64,000 nucleotides of DNA from an uncultured Pelagibacteraceae bacterium. GTDB lineage: Bacteria; Pseudomonadota; Alphaproteobacteria; Pelagibacterales; Pelagibacteraceae. The first letter of the stretch is position 1, and every line of letters begins with the position of its first letter. The translations under genes were made by a program, and so were the position numbers. Positions 16,499 to 25,005 of this stretch are shown here, one piece after another. The notes beneath the pieces are model-generated. The model made no database searches, was not told the origin of the DNA, and saw only the letters and a program-made list of their open reading frames with translations. Location of the stretch: assembly GCA_902589505.1 (NCBI GenBank), contig CACITE010000001.1, positions 62,001 to 126,000 of the forward strand. The letters run 5' to 3'.

Positions 16499-16909
16499 TT
16501 AAACTTTTTTTGATTTTTTATTGTGAGAAAAAATTAAAAATATACCTATAAAAAGAAAAACAAAAGGTAATAGCCAAAGTAAAAAAGTAATTAATTTAAA
16601 AGGAGGTTTAAGAAGTATAAAATCTCCATATCTTTCTGTTAAGAAATTATAAATTTCCTTATTATTTTTTCCTTCCTTTATTTTTTCTCTAATTAGAAGA
16701 CGTAAATCTTTGGCAAGAGGTGCGCTGGATTCATCGATAGACTGATTTTGACAAATCATACATCTTATATTTTTAGAAATAATTCTAGCTCTTTCTTCTT
16801 GCTTTTGATCTTTAAGAATTTCATCTGGCTCAACACCATAAAGATTAAAAGCAAAAAGATTAACTAAAAAAATTGATGTAATTGTTATAAATTTTTTTTT
16901 AATTTTCAT
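16499..16909 (-). CDS. ccmH: cytochrome c maturation thiol oxidoreductase CcmH
   Basis: A 136-residue protein with an N-terminal signal/anchor, the redox motif RCMICQNQSIDES near residue 48 (CxxC), the three-helix domain FLTERYGDFILLKPPF near residue 90, and a C-terminal membrane helix. It reduces apocytochrome cysteines for heme ligation. It corresponds to the CycL-type short CcmH, with no fused CcmI domain. Its start overlaps the ccmG stop by four bases. Confidence 0.92.
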   Translation of the reverse strand: MKIKKKFITITSIFLVNLFAFNLYGVEPDEILKDQKQEERARIISKNIRCMICQNQSIDESSAPLAKDLRLLIREKIKEGKNNKEIYNFLTERYGDFILLKPPFKLITFLLWLLPFVFLFIGIFLIFSHNKKSKKV

Positions 16910-17433
16910 TTTATTTCTTTAATTAACAAATTTATTTTTTTAAAAACTTTTTTAGACATAGGTCCAACATGTCTAAATTTTATAATTCCTTTAGAATTAA
17001 CTAAAAAAGTTTCGGGAATGCCATAAACACCCCAATCTATTGCTATTCTTCCATGCTTATCTATTGGAATATCAGAATAGGGATTCCCTAATTTTTCGAG
17101 CCACTGAATAGTTTTCTTGGGATCATCTTTATAATTTATTCCTATTACTCTTATTCCGTTATTATTAAATTGTTTAATATAAGAATGTTCATCACGGCAA
17201 GGTTTACACCATGTGGCAAAAAAATTTACTAATATGATTTCATTACCAAATTCATTAGTTGAAATAAATTTCTTATTCTTTATTAAATTTTCTGCTTCAA
17301 ATATTGGTATATCCTTATTTAGCAAATTTGAAGGAAGTTCAGAAGGATTTCTCTCAATAACTAAGAGATAAAAAAATGTTAATAAAACAAACGTAAATAT
17401 TATTGAAGGAATTATGAGCAGATTTTTTTTCAT
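16906..17433 (-). CDS. ccmG: periplasmic thioredoxin-like protein CcmG/DsbE
   Basis: A 175-residue membrane-anchored thioredoxin with an N-terminal helix (residues 5-25), the active site NFFATWCKPCRDEH near residue 70, and the CcmG-specific stretch WGVYGIPETFLVNSKG near residue 133 containing the cis-proline. It supplies reductant in cytochrome c assembly. It overlaps ccmF and ccmH by four bases each, so ccmFGH is one coupled operon. Confidence 0.93.
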   Translation of the reverse strand: MKKNLLIIPSIIFTFVLLTFFYLLVIERNPSELPSNLLNKDIPIFEAENLIKNKKFISTNEFGNEIILVNFFATWCKPCRDEHSYIKQFNNNGIRVIGINYKDDPKKTIQWLEKLGNPYSDIPIDKHGRIAIDWGVYGIPETFLVNSKGIIKFRHVGPMSKKVFKKINLLIKEIK

Positions 17434-19316
17434 TGATCAAAGGTCTTCAATTTTTTTAAATTAATATTTGCAGAGGTAATACCTCCCAAAAAAATAATTA
17501 TTGCACCGATCCATATCCAAATTACTAAGGGATTATAATATATTCTTACTATCCATCCGTCATTTATATTTCCTGCACCCAAGACAATATATAAATCTCT
17601 TAAGAGATTTGTGTGTATTGATGCCTCAGTAGTAAAATTATTTTCTACATGATAAAATCTATTTTCTGGTTTTAATTTAGTAATGATATTTCTTTCTTTA
17701 TCATAAACTAAAAAATTCCCTTTTATTGCAACATAATTAGGTCCAACAGATTCTTCAATTTTATCAAAAACAATATTATATTTTTCTATATTAACTGTAT
17801 CTTTAATTTTCATTTTAGAAACATTTTCTTTTTGCCACACACTTGATCCAGTAATTCCTAATATTAATAAACCAACTCCTAAATGTGCAATTATCATGCC
17901 TTTATGGTATTTTTTATTTTTTTGGATTAACATCATCAGGTTATTAGAAATTATCCAAAAAGATAATAGGATTCCAATTACTCCTATAAAACTTAAAGAT
18001 TGATAGATCATAAAAATAAAAAAAGTCGGTATAATTGTAAGAAAAATGCTAGGTAAAATTTTTTTTAATATTTCATATTTTTTTTCTTTTTTCCACCCGA
18101 GTATTGGTCCTATACCCATAACTAAAATTGCTGGTATGATAATAGGAATTACAGTTGAATTATAATAAGGCTCACCTACTGAAATTTTATTATTAGTAAA
18201 AGCTTCTACTATCAAGGGATATATCGTGCCTAGTAAAACTGTAGAACATACTACTGCCATCAGTATATTATTTACGAGTATTGATCCTTCTTTACTAAAA
18301 AATGCGAAGTAATTATTATCAAAATATCTCTTTGATTTTGAAGCGAACAAAATTAACGAATAAGTACCAATTAAAGCAATAAATAGAAGAATGTATAATC
18401 CTCTTGAGGGATCCAAAGCAAAAGTGTGAACACTAGTTAATATTCCCGATCTAACAAGAAAAGTTCCGACCATACTTAGTAGAAAAGTAAGTATTCCTAA
18501 TAAGAGCGCCCATGTTTGAAGGGATTTTCTTTTTTCAACAATAATGAGAGAATGTAATAAGGCTGTACCTAACAACCAAGGCATGAAAGAAGCATTTTCA
18601 ACCGGATCCCAAAACCACCAACCGCCCCATCCCAATTCATAATAAGCCCACAAAGAACCCAGGGCTATCCCGATTGATAAAAAAGTCCAAGCGATGACAG
18701 CAAAAGGTTTAATATAATTATACCAAGCAATTTTTTGGTTATTTTCTAAAGACAGTGTTGCAATGCTCATGGAAAAGACTGCTGAAAAACCCACATAACC
18801 AAAATATAAAAGAGGAGGATGGATTGCTAAAGCGGGGTCTTGCAAAATTGGATTAAAACCTAATCCATCAGCATGTACTTTAATAGTCTCTTCAAAGGGA
18901 TTTGAAGTTAAAATAGTAAATAATATAAAACCAAATGTAATGAATGCCTGGGTTTCTAAGGTTTTTGAAATAAAAATAAAGTTTTCTTTATTGTAAAATT
19001 TAAATATAAAAAAATTAAATATAGTTAATACAAGTATCCATAATAACATGGAGCCCTCATGATTGCCCCAAACTGCAGAAATTTTATAAATCAATGGTTT
19101 TGTTGAATGTGAATTTTGAAAAACATTAAGAACACTGAAGTCTGACACTATATAAGCGTACATCAGAGTAAAAAAAGAAATTAAAGAAAATATTAATAAA
19201 CCTATTACACAAATTTTAATTATTTTTAAGCTTTGATTTTTTTTTAAAGAAAAAAATTGCGAAATAGAAAAAAATAATGTTAACCACAGTGAAAGGGTTC
19301 CTAGTAAAGTTACCAT
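17430..19316 (-). CDS. ccmF: cytochrome c heme lyase subunit CcmF
   Basis: A 628-residue polytopic protein, normal for CcmF, with about fifteen membrane helices. The WWD heme-binding motif is GWGGWWFWDPVENASFMPW near residue 230. Other family parts are AVWGNHEGSMLLW near residue 85, DPALAIHPPLLYFGYVG near residue 160 and SGILTSVHTFALDPSRG near residue 290. It forms the heme lyase with CcmH. ccmF leads the minus-strand ccmFGH operon, which faces ccmDEC. Confidence 0.95.
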   Translation of the reverse strand: MVTLLGTLSLWLTLFFSISQFFSLKKNQSLKIIKICVIGLLIFSLISFFTLMYAYIVSDFSVLNVFQNSHSTKPLIYKISAVWGNHEGSMLLWILVLTIFNFFIFKFYNKENFIFISKTLETQAFITFGFILFTILTSNPFEETIKVHADGLGFNPILQDPALAIHPPLLYFGYVGFSAVFSMSIATLSLENNQKIAWYNYIKPFAVIAWTFLSIGIALGSLWAYYELGWGGWWFWDPVENASFMPWLLGTALLHSLIIVEKRKSLQTWALLLGILTFLLSMVGTFLVRSGILTSVHTFALDPSRGLYILLFIALIGTYSLILFASKSKRYFDNNYFAFFSKEGSILVNNILMAVVCSTVLLGTIYPLIVEAFTNNKISVGEPYYNSTVIPIIIPAILVMGIGPILGWKKEKKYEILKKILPSIFLTIIPTFFIFMIYQSLSFIGVIGILLSFWIISNNLMMLIQKNKKYHKGMIIAHLGVGLLILGITGSSVWQKENVSKMKIKDTVNIEKYNIVFDKIEESVGPNYVAIKGNFLVYDKERNIITKLKPENRFYHVENNFTTEASIHTNLLRDLYIVLGAGNINDGWIVRIYYNPLVIWIWIGAIIIFLGGITSANINLKKLKTFDQ

Positions 19317-19347
19317 AAATTAAATTTATATTACTACTTTTTATGAA

Positions 19348-20259
19348 CTAACCAAGAGCGACTATTGAAGCAGCAATAGATGCTAATCTAGCCTCTGCTT
19401 CATCAGATCTACTTGTAATAACAACTGGAGCTTTGCCGCCTAGAACTACACCAGCTGCACATGCTCCCATAAAATAAACCATCATTTTAACAAGTGCATT
19501 TCCTGTTTCGACATTAGGAACAAGCAATATATCTGTATTACCTGAGACATCATTTTTAATTTTTTTTATTACGGCTGATTTTTTTGAAACTGAGTTATCA
19601 AATGCTAAAGGTCCAAATACATCAGCATCTATATTTTCCTCTTTGGCCTTTTTTGTAATTAAACTGGCTTCAACAGAACTTGGAACGCTTTCTATTACTT
19701 CTTCCGTTGCAGATAGTACTGCGACCTTGGGTCGACTGATTCCTATTTTTTTTGCAAAATCCACTGAATTTCTTAGGATATGCATTTTAACTTCAAGCTT
19801 AGGTAATACGTTTACAACTCCATCGGTAATAATAAATGGTTTGTCATCTCTACTCAAAGTCATATGCCAAACATGGCTTAGTCTTTTTTTTCCAATTAAA
19901 TTAAAATTTCTTTTTAAAACAGCTTTCATTAAAATATCAGTGTGTATATGCCCCTTCACAATAATTTTAACTTTGTTTTCACTAGCTAACTTTGCTGCTA
20001 TAGGAGCTGTTTTGTTTTCATCGTTTTCGTTGATTATTTCGAATTTTGATATGTCCCAATTTAATTTATCCGCATATTTTTTAATTTCATTTTCATTACC
20101 AATAAAGATAGGTTTAATTAAATTATGTTGAACAGCTTTGTGCACTGATTCCATCGGAAAAATTTCTCCGGCATTTACAATAGCCGCATCAACTAAACCA
20201 ATTTTTTTGGCTACATTAATTAGATTATTAGGACAAACAATTTTTTTATTTGATAACAT
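19348..20259 (-). CDS. phosphate acetyl/butyryl transferase family protein
   Basis: A 303-residue acyltransferase of the Ptb/Pta family, exchanging an acyl group between CoA and phosphate. Recognisable parts are VDAAIVNAGEIFPMES near residue 25, VVKGHIHTD-like KIIVKGHIHTDILMK near residue 100, DGVVNVLPKLEVK near residue 146 and the C-terminal VYFMGACAAGVVLGGKAPVVITSRSDEAEARL. It lacks the long N-terminal DRTGG domain of some Pta enzymes, so it matches the short Ptb-like form. Acetyl-CoA formation from acetyl phosphate, as in taurine catabolism, would fit the neighbourhood, but no xsc gene is present to confirm that. Confidence 0.8.
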   Translation of the reverse strand: MLSNKKIVCPNNLINVAKKIGLVDAAIVNAGEIFPMESVHKAVQHNLIKPIFIGNENEIKKYADKLNWDISKFEIINENDENKTAPIAAKLASENKVKIIVKGHIHTDILMKAVLKRNFNLIGKKRLSHVWHMTLSRDDKPFIITDGVVNVLPKLEVKMHILRNSVDFAKKIGISRPKVAVLSATEEVIESVPSSVEASLITKKAKEENIDADVFGPLAFDNSVSKKSAVIKKIKNDVSGNTDILLVPNVETGNALVKMMVYFMGACAAGVVLGGKAPVVITSRSDEAEARLASIAASIVALG

Positions 20260-20319
20260 ACTTATTTATTTATGCTATTAGGGGTTACTTATGCAAGAAA
20301 AGAGTTTAACTAAATAGTA

Positions 20320-20931
20320 ATGAGTTATTTAATTCTTGGTTTTATTACAGGATTAAGTTTAATTTTGGCTATTGGAGCTCAAAATATATTTGTAATTGAA
20401 CAAGGACTCAAAAAACAACATGTTTTTTTAGTTTGTTTAATTTGCTCAATATCAGATTTATTATTAATTTTTGTTGGAATCTTTTTATTTGAATATTTTA
20501 AATTTTTTTTTGATGATCTTGTTGAATTGATATTTAACATATTATTATTAATTTTTCTTGTTTATTTTATATTCAGCAAATTAAAAATTAAATATGATGA
20601 AGTACAAATTGATTTTGATAAAAATAAAATTTCTTTAAAAAATATAATATTTAAAACTTTAGGATTTACATATTTAAATCCTCACGTATACTCAGACACT
20701 GTTTTTTTCCTTGGTAATTTTTCTAAGAATTTTTTAACCGTGCAAAAATATTATTTTGGCTTTGGTGCGGCTATAGCGTCATTTTTATTTTTCTTTACCC
20801 TTGGATATTTGTCTAAATTATTATCGAAATATTTACAAAATACAGCTATTTGGAAAATTATAAATTTCTTTATTATAATTTTTATGAGTATTTTAGTTTT
20901 TTATGTTTTAATGGATATATATTATTTCTAA
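20320..20931 (+). CDS. LysE/ArgO-family amino acid exporter
   Basis: A 203-residue membrane protein with about six helices. The N-terminal GFITGLSLILAIGAQNIFVIEQGLKKQHVFLV matches the LysE/ArgO signature (GAQN), and the central FTYLNPHVYSDTVFFLG matches the family's LNPHvYlDt motif. These proteins export basic amino acids such as lysine or arginine, relieving overload from peptides or uptake. Its 3' end overlaps the convergent permease gene by four bases. Confidence 0.88.
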   Translation: MSYLILGFITGLSLILAIGAQNIFVIEQGLKKQHVFLVCLICSISDLLLIFVGIFLFEYFKFFFDDLVELIFNILLLIFLVYFIFSKLKIKYDEVQIDFDKNKISLKNIIFKTLGFTYLNPHVYSDTVFFLGNFSKNFLTVQKYYFGFGAAIASFLFFFTLGYLSKLLSKYLQNTAIWKIINFFIIIFMSILVFYVLMDIYYF

Positions 20932-22814
20932 CCTTTTCCTCGCCAAGGAATAGTTTTGTCTATTATTTTCCTAATTGTTACATCAAATAGAAGTCCTAAC
21001 ATTCCCATTACAAATATCGTTATCCAAATAACTTCATACTGCATATATTTTCTGGCAACGTTTTCAACAAATCCAATACCAGTAGTTCCTGCGAGGAACT
21101 CGGCCGCAACTAATGTTCCCCAACACATACCTACAGCGACTCTTATTCCTGTTAGTATTTCTGGCAAAGAGTTAGGAAATATAACTTCTCTAATTATTTG
21201 CCATTTGTTAGCTCCTAAGGAGTGGGCAGCATGAATTTTTGATAATTGAGTTCCTGACGCCCCAGCTCTAGCTGAAATAATCATAATTGAAAAAGAAACC
21301 ATAAATAATAAAAATACTTTTCCAAGATTATCAATTCCAAAAACTGTAATTACTAATGGTGCCCAAGCAAGTGGAGGAACTGGCCTATATAATTCAACCA
21401 TAGGATCAAAAAACCCTTTGGCAAATCTATTTAGACCCATAAACAAACCTAAAGGAACTCCAAGTATTATTCCAAGTGTTAATCCCAAAAACACTCTTAA
21501 GAAAGAATCCCAAATGTGTCCTGTAGGAACTGGAATTTTGAAAGCTTCAAATTCACCAGTGACTATATCTAAAACTTTGCTTTTAAAATTTGGATCAACT
21601 GTTCCATCTTGATTATGAACAGGATATTTACCTGGCATAATGTCAGCTATCCAATCAGGAAGAATAAAACCAATTATTTTGTTCACCCCCATCATTTCAT
21701 ACCAAAGCATTGGAATCATTTTATACCCAACACTTGGTTTCAACATTTCACCAAAAATTCTAAAAGTATCTGACGGTTTAGGTAACCATCTGCCGGGTCC
21801 GGCTTCTGAACATTGTGGGCCACTTGCAACAATTGTTCCAGCTGGAAATAAAAAAATATCTATAATTCTTAAATTTCCTTGCTCATTATTTTGAACTTTG
21901 TCAAAATCTCTAATTGCATTTTCTAATTCATTCAAAGTGTTGGGAGGGAAAATACTTGCGTACTCTATTCTTCGCACAAGTTTTTTAATATCTTTTATAT
22001 AGTCTAGTTCTAAACCATCTTCCAATCCATCCATATATTCTTTAATTTCAATAAAAATTGCCTCTGATTGTCTTAAGTACTCAGGGTTATGATTTCTCAT
22101 TTCAAAAAATTCGTCACTGATAGAATTTAATTCGGCTGCCGCTGCATGAAATTTTAATCCTATTTTGCTTTCAGGTAGGGGAGGAACCTCCATACCAGTT
22201 GCGCCCCATCCTAGCTGCTTATTTAAGCCCTCATTTATTTCGTTTTCTTCTTCCTCACTTAAATCAGGATAACTATCTTTTGGAAAATTTTTGGTTAGTT
22301 GGTTTAATCTAATGGTTAATTCATTTATTATATTTTTTGTATCATCTTCTATATATCTTTCATCAGTTAAAGAAGGAATCATTTGCTTGGTATTACGAAG
22401 TATATTTATAAATATTTCTTTATCTTCGCTTTTTAAATTAGAATCTTTTTTTATTAAAATTATTTTATCTTCTATATTGATATTTTCACGCTTGATGATA
22501 GCAGTGCTCTTATGTTGCCTTTCTACAATTGGAAAAAGATACTTTAAAGAAAGTAGAGACTCATTAACTTTTGCAACTTGACAAAGTTCATTAGCTGATT
22601 TTGGATAAAACGATTTTGCTATATCCCACGAATAATAAAGCCAAGATAATAAAAGAAAACTTGATCCAACAACTACCCAATGGATTCCTCCTTTAGCTCT
22701 TTCGGGGTTTCCAAAAACAGCATCACTTTTTTCAGTTTTAATTAATCTTCTACCGTAAAGAATTGCACCAACAACAGCGAAAATAGTAAAAAAAGTGACA
22801 AATCCTGTAATCAT
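20928..22814 (-). CDS. tauC: taurine/nitrate-type ABC transporter permease with large extra domain
   Basis: A 628-residue protein whose last 200 residues (about 425-628) are a normal TauC/SsuC permease domain with the EAA-loop motif HAAHSLGANKWQIIREVIFP near residue 540. Ordinary TauC proteins are about 270 residues. The N-terminus here has two membrane helices (about 5-20 and 48-65), then a hydrophilic, glutamate- and lysine-rich region (about 70-325) and a connecting part with GPQCSEAGPGRWLPKPSDTF. The reading frame is intact, so this is not a frameshift. It is downstream of the ATPase and binding-protein genes in a tauA-hairpin-tauB-tauC order. The function of the extra part is unknown. 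Confidence 0.85.
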   Translation of the reverse strand: MITGFVTFFTIFAVVGAILYGRRLIKTEKSDAVFGNPERAKGGIHWVVVGSSFLLLSWLYYSWDIAKSFYPKSANELCQVAKVNESLLSLKYLFPIVERQHKSTAIIKRENINIEDKIILIKKDSNLKSEDKEIFINILRNTKQMIPSLTDERYIEDDTKNIINELTIRLNQLTKNFPKDSYPDLSEEEENEINEGLNKQLGWGATGMEVPPLPESKIGLKFHAAAAELNSISDEFFEMRNHNPEYLRQSEAIFIEIKEYMDGLEDGLELDYIKDIKKLVRRIEYASIFPPNTLNELENAIRDFDKVQNNEQGNLRIIDIFLFPAGTIVASGPQCSEAGPGRWLPKPSDTFRIFGEMLKPSVGYKMIPMLWYEMMGVNKIIGFILPDWIADIMPGKYPVHNQDGTVDPNFKSKVLDIVTGEFEAFKIPVPTGHIWDSFLRVFLGLTLGIILGVPLGLFMGLNRFAKGFFDPMVELYRPVPPLAWAPLVITVFGIDNLGKVFLLFMVSFSIMIISARAGASGTQLSKIHAAHSLGANKWQIIREVIFPNSLPEILTGIRVAVGMCWGTLVAAEFLAGTTGIGFVENVARKYMQYEVIWITIFVMGMLGLLFDVTIRKIIDKTIPWRGKG

Positions 22815-22815
22815 T

Positions 22816-23613
22816 TTATGCTTCCTTACCCATTATTTCTTCTTCCATGTTCCAAATCATTGATAGTATTTCTTCTCTTTTTAATACGAAATCTTCGTTA
22901 TTTTTTATTTCCCTCAAGTCACCCTTCAAGCCCATTGATGCAAAAGGAAGTTTGTATTCTTTATGTATTCTTCCAGGTCTAGGAGCCATCACATAAACTC
23001 GTTCACCTAACAACAAAGCCTCCTCAACAGAATGTGTAATTAAAATAATTGTTTTTCCTGTTTCTTTCCAAATTTTTAAAACTAACGACTGCATTTTTTC
23101 TCTAGTTAAAGCATCTAATGCGCCCAAAGGCTCGTCCATTAAGATTAGATCTGGATCATTTATTAAACATCTTGCAAGCGCTACTCTTTGTTGCATACCA
23201 CCAGATAGTTGGTAAGTAGGAGTATTTCCAAAACCTTTTAAACCAACTATATCTAACCATTCTTCAACTTTTTTTGCTGTTTTAATAGGGTCTTCTTTTT
23301 TCATTCGTAAACCAAAATTTACATTTTCATTCACCGTTAACCATTCAAACAGCGCCCCTTGTTGAAAAACCATTCCTCTTTCAACTCCTGGGCCATTGAT
23401 TTCATTATTTCCTAAAGTAATATTTCCAGATGTTGGACGAAGAAAACCAGCAGCTATGTTTAATAGAGTTGTTTTTCCGCAACCCGAAGGACCAAGAACT
23501 GTTAATAGTTCACCTTTTTTCAAAGTAAAAGTTATATCTTTAAGGGCATGAACTGTTTCACCCTTAGGAGATTTGAATATCATGTTTACTTTTTGAGAAA
23601 CTAAGTCGCTCAT
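22816..23613 (-). CDS. tauB: taurine/nitrate-type ABC transporter ATP-binding protein
   Basis: A 265-residue ABC ATPase of the NitT/TauT family. Walker A is GPSGCGKTT near residue 42, the Q-loop is VFQQGALFEWLTV, the signature is LSGGMQQRVALAR near residue 135, Walker B is LILMDEPLGALD, and the H-loop is ITHSVEEALLL. It energises import with the permease encoded one base downstream. The binding-protein gene is 87 bases upstream, across a hairpin. Confidence 0.93.
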   Translation of the reverse strand: MSDLVSQKVNMIFKSPKGETVHALKDITFTLKKGELLTVLGPSGCGKTTLLNIAAGFLRPTSGNITLGNNEINGPGVERGMVFQQGALFEWLTVNENVNFGLRMKKEDPIKTAKKVEEWLDIVGLKGFGNTPTYQLSGGMQQRVALARCLINDPDLILMDEPLGALDALTREKMQSLVLKIWKETGKTIILITHSVEEALLLGERVYVMAPRPGRIHKEYKLPFASMGLKGDLREIKNNEDFVLKREEILSMIWNMEEEIMGKEA

Positions 23614-23645
23614 AAAAATAATATATTAAAATTTTTGTTAAAAAA

Positions 23646-23677
23646 ATAGGCACCAATTTATTAAAATTGGCGCCTAT
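23646..23677 (-). terminator. intercistronic hairpin after the taurine-type binding-protein gene
   Basis: The arms 23646-23659 and 23664-23677 form a 14-position stem around a four-base loop. On the plus strand one position is an A-C mismatch, but on the minus-strand RNA the same position becomes a U-G wobble, so the stem is fully paired only in the tauA-tauB transcript. This supports a real minus-strand RNA element. It lies between the binding-protein stop (23701) and the ATPase start (23613). Confidence 0.75.
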
Positions 23678-23700
23678 TAATATTTTATATAACTCTTAAA

Positions 23701-24681
23701 TTACGGTAGGTACTTAGTAGTAACTACTTTAGAGTAATTTTTAAGAGCTGGGTTTTCCGCTGTTGCAAACATGTTACCCATAACATCTAGATATTTCATA
23801 AGTATTCCACCTTTATTCATATACTTAGATTTTATCTCAGCTGCATCTGGGAAACCAAAACCACCCATTTGCTTTTTAGTTCCAGCAAGATCCATAGCAG
23901 CATCTTTAGCTATAATGTTCATATTAGATTTGCCAGCTCTAAATTTAGCATTGTATTCATGAGTTATTTCAACGAACGTTCTAACCATTCCAGGATTTTC
24001 TTTTAAGAATTTGTTAGTTACAGAAGTTATATCAATACCAGATATTCCAGCATCAGTAGCTTCTTTAACAGACAACATTCTTGTACCTGCTTTAAGAGCG
24101 TTTTCGATAGACTTACCACCGAATAAACATGCCATAGCAACATCTCCATTTTGAAGTGCAGCAGAACCGTCTTCAGGGTTCATGTCTACAACTGTTACTT
24201 TACCGGCATCAGCTCCAACAACTTTCATTGTTTCTTTGAAAACGTAATCCGCCATTGTTCCAACTGGAACGGCAACTTTTTTACCTTCTAGTTGAGCTGC
24301 GTTTGCTTTTGTAATGCCTGATGCATTAGAAACTATACAAGTTGTGTTACCCATTCCGTATGTAACGGCGATATCCACAAGTTTGATAGGCGCTTTTGCA
24401 TTAACAGCATTTACAAATGGTGTTAAACCTTGCGAGTAAGAGATATCAATATCTCCAGACAACATAGCTTCAGTCATCTCACCACCAGTTGCAAAGTTTG
24501 TCCACTTAACAGGTACTCCCAACGCATCATCAAAAACTTTTTTGACTTTAGCTTCTTGGTTTGGAGTAGCCCATTCTAAGAAGAATGCCACTCTTACTTG
24601 AGTAGCGGCTGAATAAGCCATAGAAGCACTAATTACTAATGCAACTACACTCCCTAAAAATAAACTTATTATTTTTTTCAT
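23701..24681 (-). CDS. tauA: taurine/nitrate-type ABC transporter solute-binding protein
   Basis: A 326-residue periplasmic receptor with a signal peptide (residues 1-25, ending SMAYSA). The mature start VRVAFFLEWATPNQEA and the stretch GEMTEAMLSGDIDISYSQGLTPF near residue 67 are NitT/TauT-family features; LEGKKVAVPVGTMADYVFK near residue 130 is another. Taurine is the usual ligand of relatives in this genome type, but the family also binds sulfonates, nitrate and thiamine precursors, so the ligand is inferred. The strong AAGGGG site (24688-24693) fixes the start. The gene diverges from a small membrane-protein gene. Confidence 0.85.
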   Translation of the reverse strand: MKKIISLFLGSVVALVISASMAYSAATQVRVAFFLEWATPNQEAKVKKVFDDALGVPVKWTNFATGGEMTEAMLSGDIDISYSQGLTPFVNAVNAKAPIKLVDIAVTYGMGNTTCIVSNASGITKANAAQLEGKKVAVPVGTMADYVFKETMKVVGADAGKVTVVDMNPEDGSAALQNGDVAMACLFGGKSIENALKAGTRMLSVKEATDAGISGIDITSVTNKFLKENPGMVRTFVEITHEYNAKFRAGKSNMNIIAKDAAMDLAGTKKQMGGFGFPDAAEIKSKYMNKGGILMKYLDVMGNMFATAENPALKNYSKVVTTKYLP

Positions 24682-24687
24682 AGTTTT

Positions 24688-24743
24688 CCCCTTAATAATT
24701 ATTAAGTTAATGGTGATATTAAAGATTAATTCTCATTATTATA
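24688..24743 (-). promoter_or_regulatory. ribosome binding site and possible -10 box of tauA
   Basis: AAGGGG (24688-24693, minus strand) precedes the tauA ATG. Further upstream a perfect TATAAT (24738-24743, minus strand) could be the -10 element; no convincing -35 box sits 16-18 bases before it. The same gap must also hold the promoter of the divergent small gene. Confidence 0.4.
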
Positions 24744-24798
24744 CAAGGTTTAATTGCATATTTACTTGAGGTTGTATTTTTGATCTAATGCATAATAT

Positions 24799-24993
24799 AT
24801 GAGATTTAATAAACCAAATAATGCAGGTTATTCAGAGGCTCTAAAATACTCAGGTTATGCTAGATCAGCAAATATACTGGATTTAATAAAAAGGAACAAA
24901 CAAGAAGAAAAGAAAGAAAAAGTCCAGAAAATTTATACTATAATTGGTTTAGTAGGGTCTCTATTGATTTTAGCAGCAATTATTTACTTATAA
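24799..24993 (+). CDS. small membrane protein of unknown function
   Basis: A 64-residue protein: a polar N-terminal half with two similar segments (GYSEALKYSGYARSANI), a lysine- and glutamate-rich helix around residues 30-43, and a C-terminal membrane helix (residues 45-64) that ends the protein. This looks like a tail-anchored topology. I do not recognise a family. It diverges from tauA and ends 12 bases before the convergent glycosyltransferase gene. Its frame is open and has sensible composition, but coding is not proven. Confidence 0.55.
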   Translation: MRFNKPNNAGYSEALKYSGYARSANILDLIKRNKQEEKKEKVQKIYTIIGLVGSLLILAAIIYL

Positions 24994-25005
24994 AAATTCG
25001 ATTTA

